A stretch of 64,000 nucleotides of DNA from Corylus avellana (GCF_901000735.1 NC_081544.1:11657608-11721607), one strand, 5' to 3'; shown: positions 34,631-46,649, counted from the stretch's first letter. Notes: a model not told the origin generated them from the letters alone. Numbers and translations: made by a program.

Positions 34631-34726
34631 TTTATATCGGCATTTTCAAAACAGATTTCATAGTTGTGCTTTTTGACTTTTATATCGACATTTTCAAAAC
34701 AAACTTTATAGTTGTGCTTTTTGACT
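34631..34726. repeat. 48-bp tandem duplication in DC1 pseudogene 2
   Basis: Units 34631-34678 and 34679-34726 differ at a handful of bases. On the minus strand they encode KKHNY(K/E)(V/I)CFEN(V/A)DIKV twice. The length is a multiple of three, so phase is kept. Confidence 0.85.
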
Positions 34727-35130
34727 TGATTAAGAGAGAAGGTGCAAGTGTGTGCGGGAGTGAGCATGTCCTTTAATTTTGATGGTGCCTATAAAATGAG
34801 CGCAACTAGAGTGAATCCAAAGTCGACAGTTGCTGTATACGTAGATAGGCAATGCCAATGTTTTTCCCACCACATGCTTCGCAAGTGAACCGGTTTGGAT
34901 TCCGGGTGAGAATGAATGCATAATTTGCCAACGAGCAGCACAGAGTCTATAATCGCACAGGGTCAAGGCATGATTCATGAAGGAAAAAATTGCATTCACA
35001 GCACTTGTAGGCTGTGAGTTCCCAGTACTGGCTTTTTGCACTGCCAGCAACCAACTTCCTCATTTAATTTCCATCACTTTCAAGGTTATTTGGGAGCTGC
35101 ATGTGATGCCATTTGCTGAAATCTTCTTTC

Positions 35131-35720
35131 TCGCTCTCGATCTTACACACACAACCACAAAAACTAGAGGTGGTTAATTAGTATTTAGAGTATGTTTAGC
35201 AGGGTTTGTGTTTGTAGACATTATAAAATATGCTAATAATTTGTAGAAGCTACTTGTTGGGTCTCCATGAATAAAGTCAAATTAAATTAAATGGGTCATA
35301 GTGGGTACTAATTTTTTTTTTTTTTTTTTTTTCAAAGATCATTGCACTTATCCTCGGAAGACAAAAAAAATTAAGATGGGTCATAGTCTTAAATTCAAAT
35401 TTGCAGCATTTTGTTTCAAATAATAGCGTTTACATGACTGCGTTTTGTAATTGGAAAACCAATCATAATAATAGCAGAGTATGAAGAAAATAAAAGCGGA
35501 AATAAAATAAAATAGAAATGAAAAGTAGTTTCTTCAACATGTAGAACATACGCTATGCTATTGAATAAACGTGTTTGTGTAAGAATTGAGTTGTTAATGT
35601 TAAATATCACATTTTACATATGAAAATAAGTTTTTAATGTTAAATATCACATTCAAACTACATATATTATTATTGAACACGGGAATCAAGCACGTGCCTC
35701 CCCAACTAGTGGTTATAGAA
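35131..35720. other. AT-rich spacer
   Basis: No gene recognised. A T-run is at about 35312-35332. Confidence 0.5.
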
Positions 35721-35721
35721 G

Positions 35722-36737
35722 GGGAAACTTCACTTCCCCTCTAAAACTTTCGAGCTTTTTGCAGACACCCTTCATTGTTCAAAAATTCTCACTTTGATGT
35801 ATCAAATTTTAATTTCCTTTCACTTTCCCCTTCCGTTAGGATTTTGCAGTTAAATCAAACGGTCAAATGAGTAAAAGACCTTTCTACCCCAAATTTTTTT
35901 TAAATTTCAAATTTACCCTTATTTTTAAATAAAAAATTAGGAAAAACTTCACTTATCCCCCTGAACTTACACGTCTTTTGCAAACACCCCATAATCTTCA
36001 AAGTGTCTCACTTTGGTGTATCGAATTTTCGTTTCGTTCCAAATACTTCCTACCATTAGATATTGGAGTTAAATCAAATGGTAGAATGAGTAAAAGACCT
36101 TTATACCCCTAAAATTTTTTAAAATTTCAAAAGTACCCTTATTTATAAATAAAAAATTATTATTATAACTATTATATTAAAAAAAAAAAAAAAAGTGACC
36201 CACACTTGTTACCCTCCGATGGGTCACTTGGTGACCCACCGAAGTCTTTCAAACTGTTATAATACAGTGCTGCTCTAATTCGTGAAAGTGTAAGGAGCGG
36301 ATAGAACACCGATAAACCCACAGGTCAAGAGCTTTTTTTGAATAAAAAATTATTTTTTAATAAAAATAAGGGCATTTTAGGAATTTCACACCCCTCCTTA
36401 CAAAGTCTGTTAAATCCTAACGGAATGTGGTTAACTGAAACGAAACAAAATTTCGATACACCAAAGTGAGAGACTTTGAAGATTGAGGGGTGTTTGTAAA
36501 AGGTGCGTATGTTCAAGAGGGGTAAATGAAGTTTCTCCAAATATTATAATAATTATATTTTTTTTTTAAAAAAAAAAAAGGACAAGATTGGAATTTCACA
36601 CCCCTCCGTTAGGATTTTCTAGGGGAAAAGTGGAATAAAACGAAAGTTGGATACATTAAAGTGAGTTTTTGAACAATGATGGGGCGCCTGCAAAAAGCGC
36701 GATAGTTTGTGAGGGGTTAACTAAAGTTTTCGGAAAA
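35722..36737. mobile_element. Double-armed 1-kb foldback element
   Basis: Four copies of the same roughly 200-bp sequence (AAACTTCACTT..., a run of C, TTTTGCA(G/A)ACACCC, CACTTTG(A/G)TGTATC) lie at about 35722-35935, 35939-36150, 36345-36540 and 36570-36737. The first two point one way and the last two the other, giving A-A-A'-A'. The centre at about 36150-36345 is unrelated. The sequence type is widespread in plants as a MITE. Target duplications could not be placed with confidence. Confidence 0.75.
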
Positions 36738-36837
36738 AGAGCAAATGCAAGCTTTCTGACGTCATTGAGAAAGAAATTAGCTTTAGCCTTTAGGAGGACT
36801 CGTATTTGTTATAATGTATTGTTTCGACTCGTATCTG

Positions 36838-37326
36838 TATTGTTTCGACTCGTATTTGTTATAATGTTTTTATATTTTAGTGCATAGATGAGATGTTGGT
36901 TTTGTTTCTACGTGACGGTAGATCTTGGTTTCCAGCCATTATTGCTTTATGGATTGTGTGATGTAGCCATTCGTGGTGTGATGCTTAGGTTTATATTTCT
37001 CATTTATGTTTTTTCCTCCGAAATTCCCAACAATTTTCCTATAACCACTAAAAATTTAGACCTATTCTTTCTTGAAAACTCGAATCTTCAGACCCTAGAC
37101 CACCAAATTCTCATAAGATTCACAAACAGAAAATATTTTACAGTGTACTCTTTGTAACATTGTTCAAGAGGTACTGTTAATATGCATTGTTCATACAGAT
37201 TTTTAAAGGGGGCTCCTGCATGAGTTGTGGCAAGGACTTAATCGATCATTGCTTGTCTTGTGATTTTCATATTAGGTTTAAGTTTTTGTTGCTTATTGGG
37301 ACAATGTTCTTTCAAAATTGTCAACT
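36838..37326 (+). pseudogene. Fragment of a PHP-domain gene (intron plus exon piece), paralogue of 62222-63530
   Basis: 36838-37198 matches the intronic sequence at 62222-62620. It is followed by an exon fragment encoding GSCMSCGKDLIDHCLSC, matching GSPVSCSKDLIDCCMSL at about 63075, then TTCTTTCAAAATTGTCAACT, which recurs at 63507-63526. The exon with the GLLKLGGSDYHGRGG metal-site motif is missing here. The copy ends at an assembly gap. Confidence 0.7.
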
Positions 37327-37426
37327 NNNNNNNNNNNNNNNNNNNNNNNNNNNNNNNNNNNNNNNNNNNNNNNNNNNNNNNNNNNNNNNNNNNNNNNNNN
37401 NNNNNNNNNNNNNNNNNNNNNNNNNN
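37327..37426. other. Assembly gap (100 N)
   Basis: Exactly 100 N, between PHP-like flank and the interior of an Athila LTR. About 215 bp of LTR end plus any target duplication should lie here. Confidence 0.95.
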
Positions 37427-38505
37427 AAGAACACTAAGGTTTCAGAATCCACTTCGCTAAATCTTAACTCTATATTCTCGTATTTGTTCATACAATCGAC
37501 AAACTACTGTGCTCAAACTGTTGTTCGATGTTTTACAAATATCAAGTTTAAATCATTCAATGAATCCACCCATTTTACAAATCACAACAATTATCCGATT
37601 TGAAATTAAATCATCCTATGTATCCATTTGGTTAACGAATCACAACGGATATCCGATTTCGATCGAATGAATTGATGTATCCGAAGGATGAAACACATTA
37701 AATATCCAACTTCAACAATGACAGTTCATCACATTCAATAAAAAGATATAAATCAACCAATTGAATGAAAATCTACAACATTCTTATTCGAAGTCAAAAT
37801 TGTATAAACAAAATACGAGAATACATGAGTTTGTCAATGACGCAGCTTCATCTTCAACCTTAGTTGAAAGATTTAGCCTCTCATGATAAGAAAAATAATC
37901 ACCAATTCAATTGACATCATGAGAAAGATAAAGCTTACAATGGAAAACGAAACAAACGCCCCAAAAACCTAGAAAACATGAATTTTGACAACGTACGGCG
38001 CCCCCGGCTCGTCTTCCCCCCTTTACAATGAAAAAGAATGATATTTCTAAGCTAATTTTAGGGTTTTAGCGTTGCCAGGTCGGCCGAGTGCGCTCGATCG
38101 CACTCGTGCAACATGTGTTTTGCTGGGCGGGCGCGAGTGCGCTCGAGCGCACTTCCAGTCAGAATTTGCTTACTCTTGTGAAATATGAATTTGTAGATAT
38201 TTGAGTTAGCTTTCCAATGACACCAAGATCACCTCAGTCCGAGCTATACAACTCAAGATATGGCCATTTTAGTGGGACTCGTCGAGTGCGAATCATCGCT
38301 TGATCCCAATTTGCTACCAATGCTACATGAAGTGTCTTAAGCCCCAGAATGAGTTGCAAATATCACCTTAAAGCCGCATTTTCCTCTTAACGACTTGCAA
38401 ATCACTAAAACACCAAAACTAACCAAAACATCAGAAAATACTATAGCTAAAGGCTTAGCAAATGCAAATTAAGGGGTCCAAATATGCAATATTTGGCACT
38501 CATCA
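37427..38505 (-). repeat. Athila copy 2, 3' LTR (partial), with divergent U3
   Basis: Read on the minus strand, it starts TGATGAGTGCCAAATATTGC at 38505. The part at 37427-37950 aligns with copy 1 LTRs. The remaining U3 (about 37960-38505) aligns only in its first roughly 45 bp and otherwise differs, with the palindrome GTGCGCTCGAGCGCAC (about 38138-38153) and GTGCGCTCGATCGCACTC (about 38088-38105) that copy 1 LTRs lack. Confidence 0.85.
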
Positions 38506-39867
38506 AATACCCCCAAACTTACATTTTGATAGTCCCTTAGCAAAACAAAATGAAAAACAAATTGAAAGCAAGAATCATAAGTTCGCTGTCGTGGGAGAAA
38601 CGATTGCATTTAGCATATGCAACAAGCCTTTTAAACCCTTAAGCATCCCTAGAGGACGAGTGAAGTCTCGTGAGGGTTTAATAGTAATGATACCCACAAA
38701 CATTTTTGCATTATGTTATTTGACAACCAAGGAGTTCCACACAAACACATGGATTTTAACATCGTGAGCAGGTTTATCACAGTGAACACTACAATCACAT
38801 CATCAAAACAACCACAAATCATTCAACTCAAAGATGGAAATTTGAGACAACACATGTTCCAATAAGTGCAATGTGAGACTAACATATAATCATGAGGCTT
38901 CAATTTATCCTCAAACTCGGGTGTACCTTAGAAGTGATAGGAATTCGCTCAGATGAAAAAACCAAGGCTTAATTTTTTGTGTGTGTGTGTGTGTGTGTGT
39001 GTAGGCTGTGTATTGCTTAGCTTCCTTAAACTTTCTAATTGACCTATGTAAAGAGTGTTGGGCCAGAGACTCCCAAACCAAATGGTTTTAGGGCACTAGA
39101 TGTAGAAACATCCCTAAAGGCTTAATTACTCAAGTCAACTAGGCTATGAAGCCAAACTAGCCATACAATCAACTATGTTAGGTTTCTCATCTTTTTACAC
39201 GAACACTCAATGCTTTGTGAGGCATGAGGTCTAGTTACTCAATGAGAAGCTCAAACTGATTTTTTTTTTTTTTTTTTTTCAAGCCAAAGTTTCATCACAC
39301 TTCATCCTACCAATCTCGAAATACACCCTAATCAAGTCAAATCTTATACCTCACCGATTCTATGCTAATGTGCCTGTGGTGATAAATTCAAACATGTGAA
39401 ATCTCTCTAATCCAACAATGAGTCAAAAGACTCAGATTCCTAATGATGTGCTGTGTTCAAAATGCTAAACAGACAAATGACATGCAAACCATAGAATATG
39501 TGTTACCCTTGCTTAATCAATAACATAGCAAATGTTTTTGTTTTTGTTTTTTTTTTTATTTATTTTTTTATTTATTTAACAAAACAACACGAATAATCAA
39601 GGAAAAAGACAGAGAAATGTCTACCCCACCCCCAAACTAAAATGACACATTGTCCCCAATAGGTCCAGAGATACAATACCAGGTGAGCGGCGCAAGTCGG
39701 GTGTAACGTAGGAGAATGCTCCCCCAAACTTGAATGGCAGACACTTGCCCTAAAAAACACAACAGAAACAAACAAACAAGTTAAAATGGTAAGGGAAAGA
39801 ATGAGGGTTGCCTCCCACCAGCGCTAAGTTTTAAGTCTTCAGCCAGACTCTCCACAAAAGACGACAA
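38506..39867 (-). other. Athila copy 2 3' untranslated region
   Basis: Matches the trailer of copy 1, including the polypurine tract (GTAAGTTTGGGGGTATT on the minus strand, 38506-38522). It holds a TG-dinucleotide run at about 38978-39003 where copy 1 has an A-rich patch, and a T-run at about 39260. No env-like frame. Confidence 0.8.
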
Positions 39868-42800
39868 TCACTCAGAATAACTCAGATCCTCCAACAATGT
39901 TGTCTCAATCTCCTTACTCCTCAACTCTAAGAATGGTTTTAATCTCTCTCCATTCACCTTGAAGGTGCTACCATTATGAGGATCCTCAATCTCAATGGCC
40001 CCATGAGGAAAAACTGTTTGAATGATAAATGGGCCTGTCCACCGAGATTTCAACTAGCCTGGGAAAAGATGCAGCCGTGAATTGTAAAGAAGGACTTTCT
40101 CACCAGGCTCAAAAGATCGTCTCAAAATGCTCTGGTCATGAGCCTTCTTCATCTGTGCCTTGTACAACCGCGCAGAATCATAAGCATCATTCCTCAACTC
40201 CTCCAATTCATTGAGTTGGAGCTTCCTTTGTGAGCCAGCCTTCAAAAGATTGAAGTTCAGTTGCTTGATGGCCCAATATGCTCTATGCTCCAACTCTACG
40301 GGAAGATGACATGCCTTCCCATACACAAGCCGATAGGGTGACATCCCAATCGGGGTCTTGAAAGCTGTCCTATATGCCCACAGTGCGTCACTCAATCGCA
40401 TAGACCAATCTTTTCTATTGGGGTTTACAGTTTTTTCCAAAATATGCTTGATCTCTCGATTGGAAACTTCAACCTGTCCACTTGTCTGTGGGTGATACAG
40501 GGTAGCAACCTTATGTGTGATGAAATACTTCTTCATCAACTGCTCAAAAATCCGATTGCAAAAATGCTTACCTCCATCACTTATAATTGCTCGAGGCGTA
40601 CCAAAACGAGCAAAGATAGTGTCTCTCAAAAACTGGACCACAACTCTATGGTCATTGGTCTTGCATGCAACCGCTTCCACCCATTTGGACACATAGTCCA
40701 CAGCAACCAAGATGTACAAATAGCCAAAGGAGTTCGGGAAAGGTCCCATGAAATCGATGCCCCATACATCAAAAATCTCAACAATCAAAATGGGACTGAG
40801 GGGCATCATATTCCTCCTAGAGATACTCCCTAGCTTCTGACAACGCTCACAAGATATACAATAAGCATGGGCGTCTCTGAAAAGGGTAGGCCAATAGAAT
40901 CCACACTGCAAAATCTTGGCAGCGGTCTTCTTAGCACTGAAATGGCCTCCACAAGCATGATCATGACAAAAGGAGATGACATTGGATTGGTCATGCTCAG
41001 GTATACACCTCCTAATGATCTGATCGGGACAATACTTGAACAGGTAAGGATCGTCCCAGAAAAAATGTTTCACCATGGACAAAAATTTGGACCTATCTTG
41101 TCGCCCCCACTGCTGAGGCAATTGGCCGGTGACGAGATAGTTCACTATGTCAGCAAACCATGGTGTGGGCTCATGAGCAATGCGCATCAATTGCTCATCA
41201 GGGAAAGTCTCCGAAATGGGGCTGGCGTCCTCAGTGTAATCCACAGTCAATCTAGACAAATGATCTACCACCACATTTTCAGAACCCTTCTTGTCCCGAA
41301 CTTCTATGTTGAACTCCTGAAGTAGCAAAATCCATCGAATCAGACGAGATTTAGCATCTTTTTTGGAAAAAAAATACTTCAATGCTGCGTGATCCGAAAA
41401 GATGATGACTTTAGATCCTAGTAAATAGGATCGAAACTTGTCTAGCGCAAAAACGACTGCCAACAACTCCTTCTCCGTGGTGGAGTAATTGAGTTGTACG
41501 TCGTTTAGAGTCCTGCTCGCATAGTAAATGACGTGGGGAGTCTATCAACACGCTGCCCCAAAACAGCTCCGATTGCATAATCCGATGCGTCACATATAAT
41601 CTCAAATGGTACACCCCAGTTGGGCGGCTGAATAATAGGTGTGGACGTCAGAATTCTCTTCAGATCCCCAAATGCTATCTTGTAGTCCTCATCAAACACA
41701 AATGGGGCATCCTTCACCAACAATTTGCACAAGGGCTTGGAGATCTTGCTAAAGTCCTGGATGAATCACCTATAAAATCCTGCATGGCCCAGAAAAGAAC
41801 GAACCTCCTTCACCGTACGAGGGGGTGGAAGGTTGGAAATCAAATCTACCTTAGCTTTGTCAATCTCTATCCCCCGATGAGATATGACATGCCCCAGTAC
41901 AATGCCTTGCTTCACCATGAAATGGCACTTCTCCTAATTGAGCACTAAGTTCTTCTCCTTGCACCGCACTAAAGCCAAGGTGAGGCGGTGCAAACACTCC
42001 TCAAATGATGAACCGAAGATAGAGAAGTCATCCACGAAAACCTCAAGGAAACGTTCTACCATGTTAGAAAAAATACTGATCATGCAGCGCTGAAAAGTAG
42101 CAGGTGCATTGCATAACCCAAAGGGCATGCGACGGTAGGCGAACGTCCCAAAAGGGCAAGTAAACATCGTCTTCTCTTGATCTTCGGGGTCCACAGGGAC
42201 CTGGTTATATCCAGAATAACCATCCAAGAAGCAATAGTATGCATGCCCAGCCAAACGTTCCACCATCTGATCAATGAATGGGAGTGGAAAATGATCCTTC
42301 CTTGTGGCGGCATTTAGCTTGCGGTAGTCTATGCAAACTCTCCATCCGGACTGAATACGAGTTGGGACCAACTCATCATCCTTGTTCTTTACTACTGTCA
42401 ATCCAGCCCGCTTTGGCATAACATGAATTGGGCATACCCACTTGCTATCCGAGATTGGATAAATGATCTCTGAATCCAACAACTTAATCACTTCAGCCTT
42501 CACAACCTCTTGCATAGTTGGGTTTAACCTTCTCTTTGGCTCCCTCGATGGCTTGGCATTCTCCTCTAAATGTATCTTGTGCATCACCACCGAGGGACTG
42601 ATCCCCTTGATATCCTCAATGGTCCAACCGATAGCTTCCTTGTGCTGTCTTAACACCTCTAGCAATTTTTCCTCTTGAGCATCAACCAAATCCGAAGCTA
42701 TAATCACAGGCAAAGAATCTGCTGGACCTAGGAACTTATACTTAAGGTTATCCGGTAGAGGCTTAAGTTCCTTCTTTGGGGGATCAAGTGTTGTTGTCTC

Positions 42801-45398
42801 CTCCTTCTCACTGCTCACCAGAGGAGCAGTCTCCAAAATTGCATCTGCTTGCTCAAGCAACTTGTCCAAATCCAAATCCTCTCCGAACTGAGCAAAGCAT
42901 GCTTCCAAGGGGTCTTCTATGCTTGATTCATTCATTGTCTCCTCCATAATCTCCTCAATCAAGCATACAGTTCTCACTTCATCATACTCCAATGGTTGTT
43001 TGCTGATATCAAAGACATTCAGCTCCATTGTCATATTTCCGAAGGAAATCCTCATCACCCCTATTCTACAATTAATCAGGGCGTTAGCCGTAGCTAAGAA
43101 TGGTCGCCCTAGAATCACTGGTATTTGAATTCCAACATTCATGACCGATTCTGTGTCTAGCATAATGAAGTCCACGGGAAAGTAAAACTTATCCACCTTG
43201 ATCAAGACATCCTCAATAACTCCCCGTGGTATCTTAACTGACCTATCAGCCAACTGAAGTGTCATGGACGTGGGCTTCAGTTCTCCTAACCCTAATTGTA
43301 GGTAAACTGAATAGGGTAGGAGATTCACACTCGCCCCAAGATCTAAAAGAGCCTTCTCAATTCGACTGACTCCTATCGTGCAAGAGATGGTAGGACACCC
43401 AGGGTCCTTATACTTAATGGGCAACTTGCACTGAAAGATGGAGCTAACTTGCTCGGTCAGAAATGCTTTCTTTGGGACATTTGTTCTTCTCTTAACTGTG
43501 ATCAAATCCTTCAAGAACTTCGCATAAGAAGGCACTTGTTGGATGGCGTCCAAAAATGGAATATTGATTTGGACCTGCTTGAACACTTCGAGAATGTCCT
43601 CAAACTTCCCTCCTTTCTTGGGTGCTTGCAACCTTTCAGGGTAAGGTGCTTTCGGCACAAATGACCTAGGAGGGTCCTCAATAATGGGCGTGGCTGTAGA
43701 TGGCTCGGCATCTCTCTTCTCTTTGTTGCCACTCTTTTCCTTTTCTTGCCCCGCAAGGTCTTCTTCTTGCTCAACCACCTGATTGTCCACTTGTCTTCCT
43801 GACCTCAGAGTGACAATTGCTTGCACATATTCTTGTCCGTGTGCAGGATTTGAGGAATTCCCAACCATATATTGACCTTTTGGGTTGGGCATGGGCTGAC
43901 TGGGCAATTTCCCTTTTTCTCTCTCACCCAAGTGATTGGCTATCTGTCCAATCTGACTCTCCATCTTCGCAATTGCTTGGGTGTTAACCATGGTGGCATT
44001 CTTCACTTCATCTATTGCTTGGGTATTTGCCATGGTAGAGTTTTTGAGCTCTTGTATGGTCTGGCTATTCGATTGTATGAATGCCTTCATCGTTTCCTCT
44101 AGCGATGATTGTGACGAAGATGCAGGATGTTGCGCTGGTTGAGTTGAACGACCATGATTCTGTGAGGGAAATCCTTGATTCATTGGTTGGCTCTGCTTCC
44201 ATGAGAAATTAGGGTGGTTCCGCCACCCTGGATTGTATGTCTCCGAGTATGGTCCGCTTGCTTGCTTCCTAAAGTCATTGAAGGCATTCACTTGTTCCAT
44301 GGAGCACTCGGTAAAAGCCGGTGAAAATGGACAATTCTGTGCTAAGTGCATAGGATTAGCACAGATTGAACAGCCATCAACATTGAATGTGTTGGCGGCA
44401 TTCACGGATTGACCCATTGCCAGGGCTTCAACCTTCTTGGTCAGAGCATCTATCTTTATCCTCAAATCAGTGTCCTCCTTAACCTCATAGATGCCACCTT
44501 TCTTGGGAATACGGGCAGATTTATCCCGACAACTCGAAAAATCCCACTGCTATGAGCTGTCGGACAACTTATCTAGTGCCTTATATGCTGCATCCCCTGT
44601 CAAACTTAAGAATGCTCCTCCATTCATTGACTCGATCATACTACGGTTGGATTGGGTCAATCCTTGGTAGAAAAACTGAACGAGTCTCCACTTCTCATAA
44701 CCATGTGGAGGGCATCTTATCAACAACTCCTTAAATCTTTCCCAACACTCCGAAAATTTCTCGTCCTCCTCCTGAGTGAAGGAACTTATTTCCTTTCTGC
44801 ATTCATTGACCTTTGACATTGGGAAATACTTGTTATAGAACTTGCTTAACAAGCCTTCCCAAGATGTAATGGATCCGGGCGTGTTGGAGTCCAACCATGC
44901 CCTGGCTTTGTCTTGCAAAGAGAAAGGAAATAGTCTGAGATGGACAGACTCTTCGGAGAAATTTTGAAATTTGAAAGTGGCGCATATGTCCTTGAATTTC
45001 TTTACATGACTGTAAGGATTTTCAAGTTCTAGGCCATGGAACGATGGTAGGAGTTGGATGACATGAGGTTTCAAATCAAAATGAGTAGCATTGGTTGGTG
45101 GCAACACTATACACGAATGGGATGTAGTGAAGTCCACAAGTGCGAACAATTCCCTAAGTGACGTAGTGAAGTCCACATTCCAAGCTCTAGCTTGCTCGGG
45201 ATTTCCAGCTCTAGCATCCTCATGCTCAGCCCTAGGTTCCTCTATGTTATCTTGTTGGTCTCCCATTTCACCTCTATCCTCACTCTTAATAGGTGCTCTC
45301 CGAGTTCTCCTAAGAGTTCTATCAATGTCGGGATCTAAAGGTGTCAAATCTAAGTTCAGGGATCTCCGACCAAGCATACACCAATCTCGAGTGTTCAA
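39868..45398 (-). pseudogene. Athila copy 2 gag-protease-RT-RNase H-integrase
   Basis: Gag to RT is one phase from about 45398 to 41934 with a single TAG near 44550. The protease core (LLDLGASVNLLP) is near 43345, RT with VFVDDFSIF near 42020. The shared TAG is at 41934-41936, the shared TGA at 41766-41768 and the shared one-base loss near 41536. RNase H plus integrase are then open from 41466 to 40057 (470 codons) with [17 protein letters not shown] and [11 protein letters not shown] intact. A TAG at about 40054 separates the last 61 codons. Fewer private lesions than copy 1 make it the better preserved coding copy. Confidence 0.92.
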
Positions 45399-45887
45399 AT
45401 AAACTGATTAAACAACAATGAATAATCACAAAAAGTACACAAACAACCAAACAAAAAAAATAGAACTAACCATTCAACAACAATATACAAAAGAAATTTC
45501 AAAACAACAACAAAACAAAATTGTGCTTAGCTGCTTCTGGTGCTGCGCTCGAGCGCAGAAACAATGCGGTCGATCACAGATGTGCGTTCCCTGTGCGCTC
45601 GTACGTACTTGCAGAATGGATCAGGTGTAGGCACGCAGGCTGCTTGCTGAAAAGGCTCGAGTGCGCTCGATCACAGCTTTGTGCGCTCGAGCGTACTAAC
45701 AAAAACTAAAATTCTCTGAAACTGCAACAAGAAAAACAGAAACAACAAACCTTTTTTTTTTTTTTTTTTTTTTAGATCAAAATGGCAGAAATAATAACAA
45801 ATACAATAAAATAAAATTGCAAAAAGAAAAAGACTAGTAGAAAAATAAAATCAATCCAAATAAAAATCAATTTCACAAACAAACAAA
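45399..45887 (-). other. Athila copy 2 leader with palindromic GC-rich motif cluster
   Basis: Counterpart of 17391-17886. GCGCTCGAGCGCA-type words cluster at 45537-45710, and a 24-base T-run is at 45751-45774. Confidence 0.7.
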
Positions 45888-45905
45888 TCCCCGGCAACGG
45901 CGCCA
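45888..45905 (-). other. Athila copy 2 primer binding site
   Basis: The minus strand reads TGGCGCCGTTGCCGGGGA, the standard Athila primer site, five bases inside the LTR edge at 45911. Confidence 0.9.
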
Positions 45906-45910
45906 AAATT

Positions 45911-46284
45911 TGATGTACAAATTTAATTGTACTCGCAAGCGCACGAGTCGTGTGCAATATAGCGTGTGTGCAAGTGCGAGGTAGATCCATAGGGAATTGT
46001 GTTGTGAAAACTAATTCTTATCTAAACTAATCCTATTTTAACCTAGTTCCGAATTTCATGATTTTTGTTGTGCTAAAACAAAACATAAACTAAAGAAAAT
46101 GATTAAATAAAATGGTAAAGAACACTAAGGTTTTAGAATCCACTTCGCTAAATCTTAACTCTATATTCTCGTGTTTGTTCAAACAATCGACAAACTATTG
46201 TGCTCAAACTGTTGTTCGATGTTTTACAAATATCAAGTTTAAATCATTCAATGAATCCACCCATTTTACAAATCACAACAATTA
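45911..46284 (-). repeat. Athila copy 2, 5' LTR (partial)
   Basis: Starts at the inner edge (TGATGTACAAATTT on the plus strand) and matches the U5 side of copy 1 for 374 bp, then runs into the 100-N gap. Its U3 is not present in the assembly. Confidence 0.9.
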
Positions 46285-46384
46285 NNNNNNNNNNNNNNNN
46301 NNNNNNNNNNNNNNNNNNNNNNNNNNNNNNNNNNNNNNNNNNNNNNNNNNNNNNNNNNNNNNNNNNNNNNNNNNNNNNNNNNNN
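46285..46384. other. Assembly gap (100 N)
   Basis: Exactly 100 N. At least the outer roughly 1 kb of the Athila LTR should lie here, so the true gap is probably longer than drawn. Confidence 0.95.
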
Positions 46385-46560
46385 AAAATCATTTTCCAGT
46401 TGGCTAGTTAAACTCTTAATTGTTTTACTTCTGTTTTAGTCGTATTCTAAAGGCTTGGAGAGTGTTTGATCAAAATGGCATTGCAAACTGCTTAAATTAA
46501 TGAGGAATATATAGAAGTAAAACAATTAAGAGTTTAACTAGCCAACTGGAAAATGATTTT
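46385..46560. repeat. Perfect 48-bp inverted repeat abutting the gap
   Basis: 46385-46432 and 46513-46560 are exact reverse complements (48 of 48), separated by 80 bp. The left arm begins at the first base after the N run, so the repeat may extend into it. It could be a recent foldback element or an assembly artefact. Confidence 0.9.
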
Positions 46561-46649
46561 GCAGACTAGCAGGCCCGCTTTGCTTCGGATGAATTTTTGG
46601 ATGTTAGTGCATCACAAAAAGAATAGAAAGGGATTAACAGAAGATTCTT

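Larger units (their letters stand above)
33170..35130 (-). pseudogene. Second DC1-domain pseudogene
   Basis: The minus strand is collinear with the 6.2-7.6 and 29.5-29.7 kb DC1 gene. It has CWQCKKPVLGTHS near 35050, NFFLHESC-like sequence near 34990 in another phase, FTCEACGGK near 34880, a KKHNY...CFENADIKYAAYCC unit near 34640-34760, and WACDRTRSGIIYRSVKDLCYLDAQCI near 33560-33620. It carries several stops and phase changes, an internal 48-bp tandem duplication (34631-34726), and a block of about 560 bp of unrelated pyrimidine-rich DNA (33885-34445). It is a decayed duplicate of the first locus. Confidence 0.8.
37427..46284 (-). mobile_element. Athila-type retrotransposon, copy 2 (minus strand), both LTR outer parts lost in gaps
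   Basis: Same family as copy 1 and very similar through the coding region, but inverted. From right to left: partial 5' LTR (45911-46284), canonical primer site, leader, gag-pol, 3' untranslated region, partial 3' LTR (37427-38505). Gaps of 100 N replace the outer part of the right LTR and the inner U5 end of the left LTR, so flanking duplications cannot be checked. The left LTR U3 is unlike that of copy 1. Confidence 0.92.

Noticed and set aside
36720..36890. A 72-codon frame with KVFGKRANASF as a host exon
   Set aside because: It overlaps the right arm of the foldback element and repeats of GTTTCGACTCGTAT. No domain recognised.
40867..41325. Plus-strand 152-codon frame, present also in reverse at 21963-22421
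   Set aside because: Antisense shadow of the Athila RNase H-integrase. Its presence in both copies follows from their similarity.
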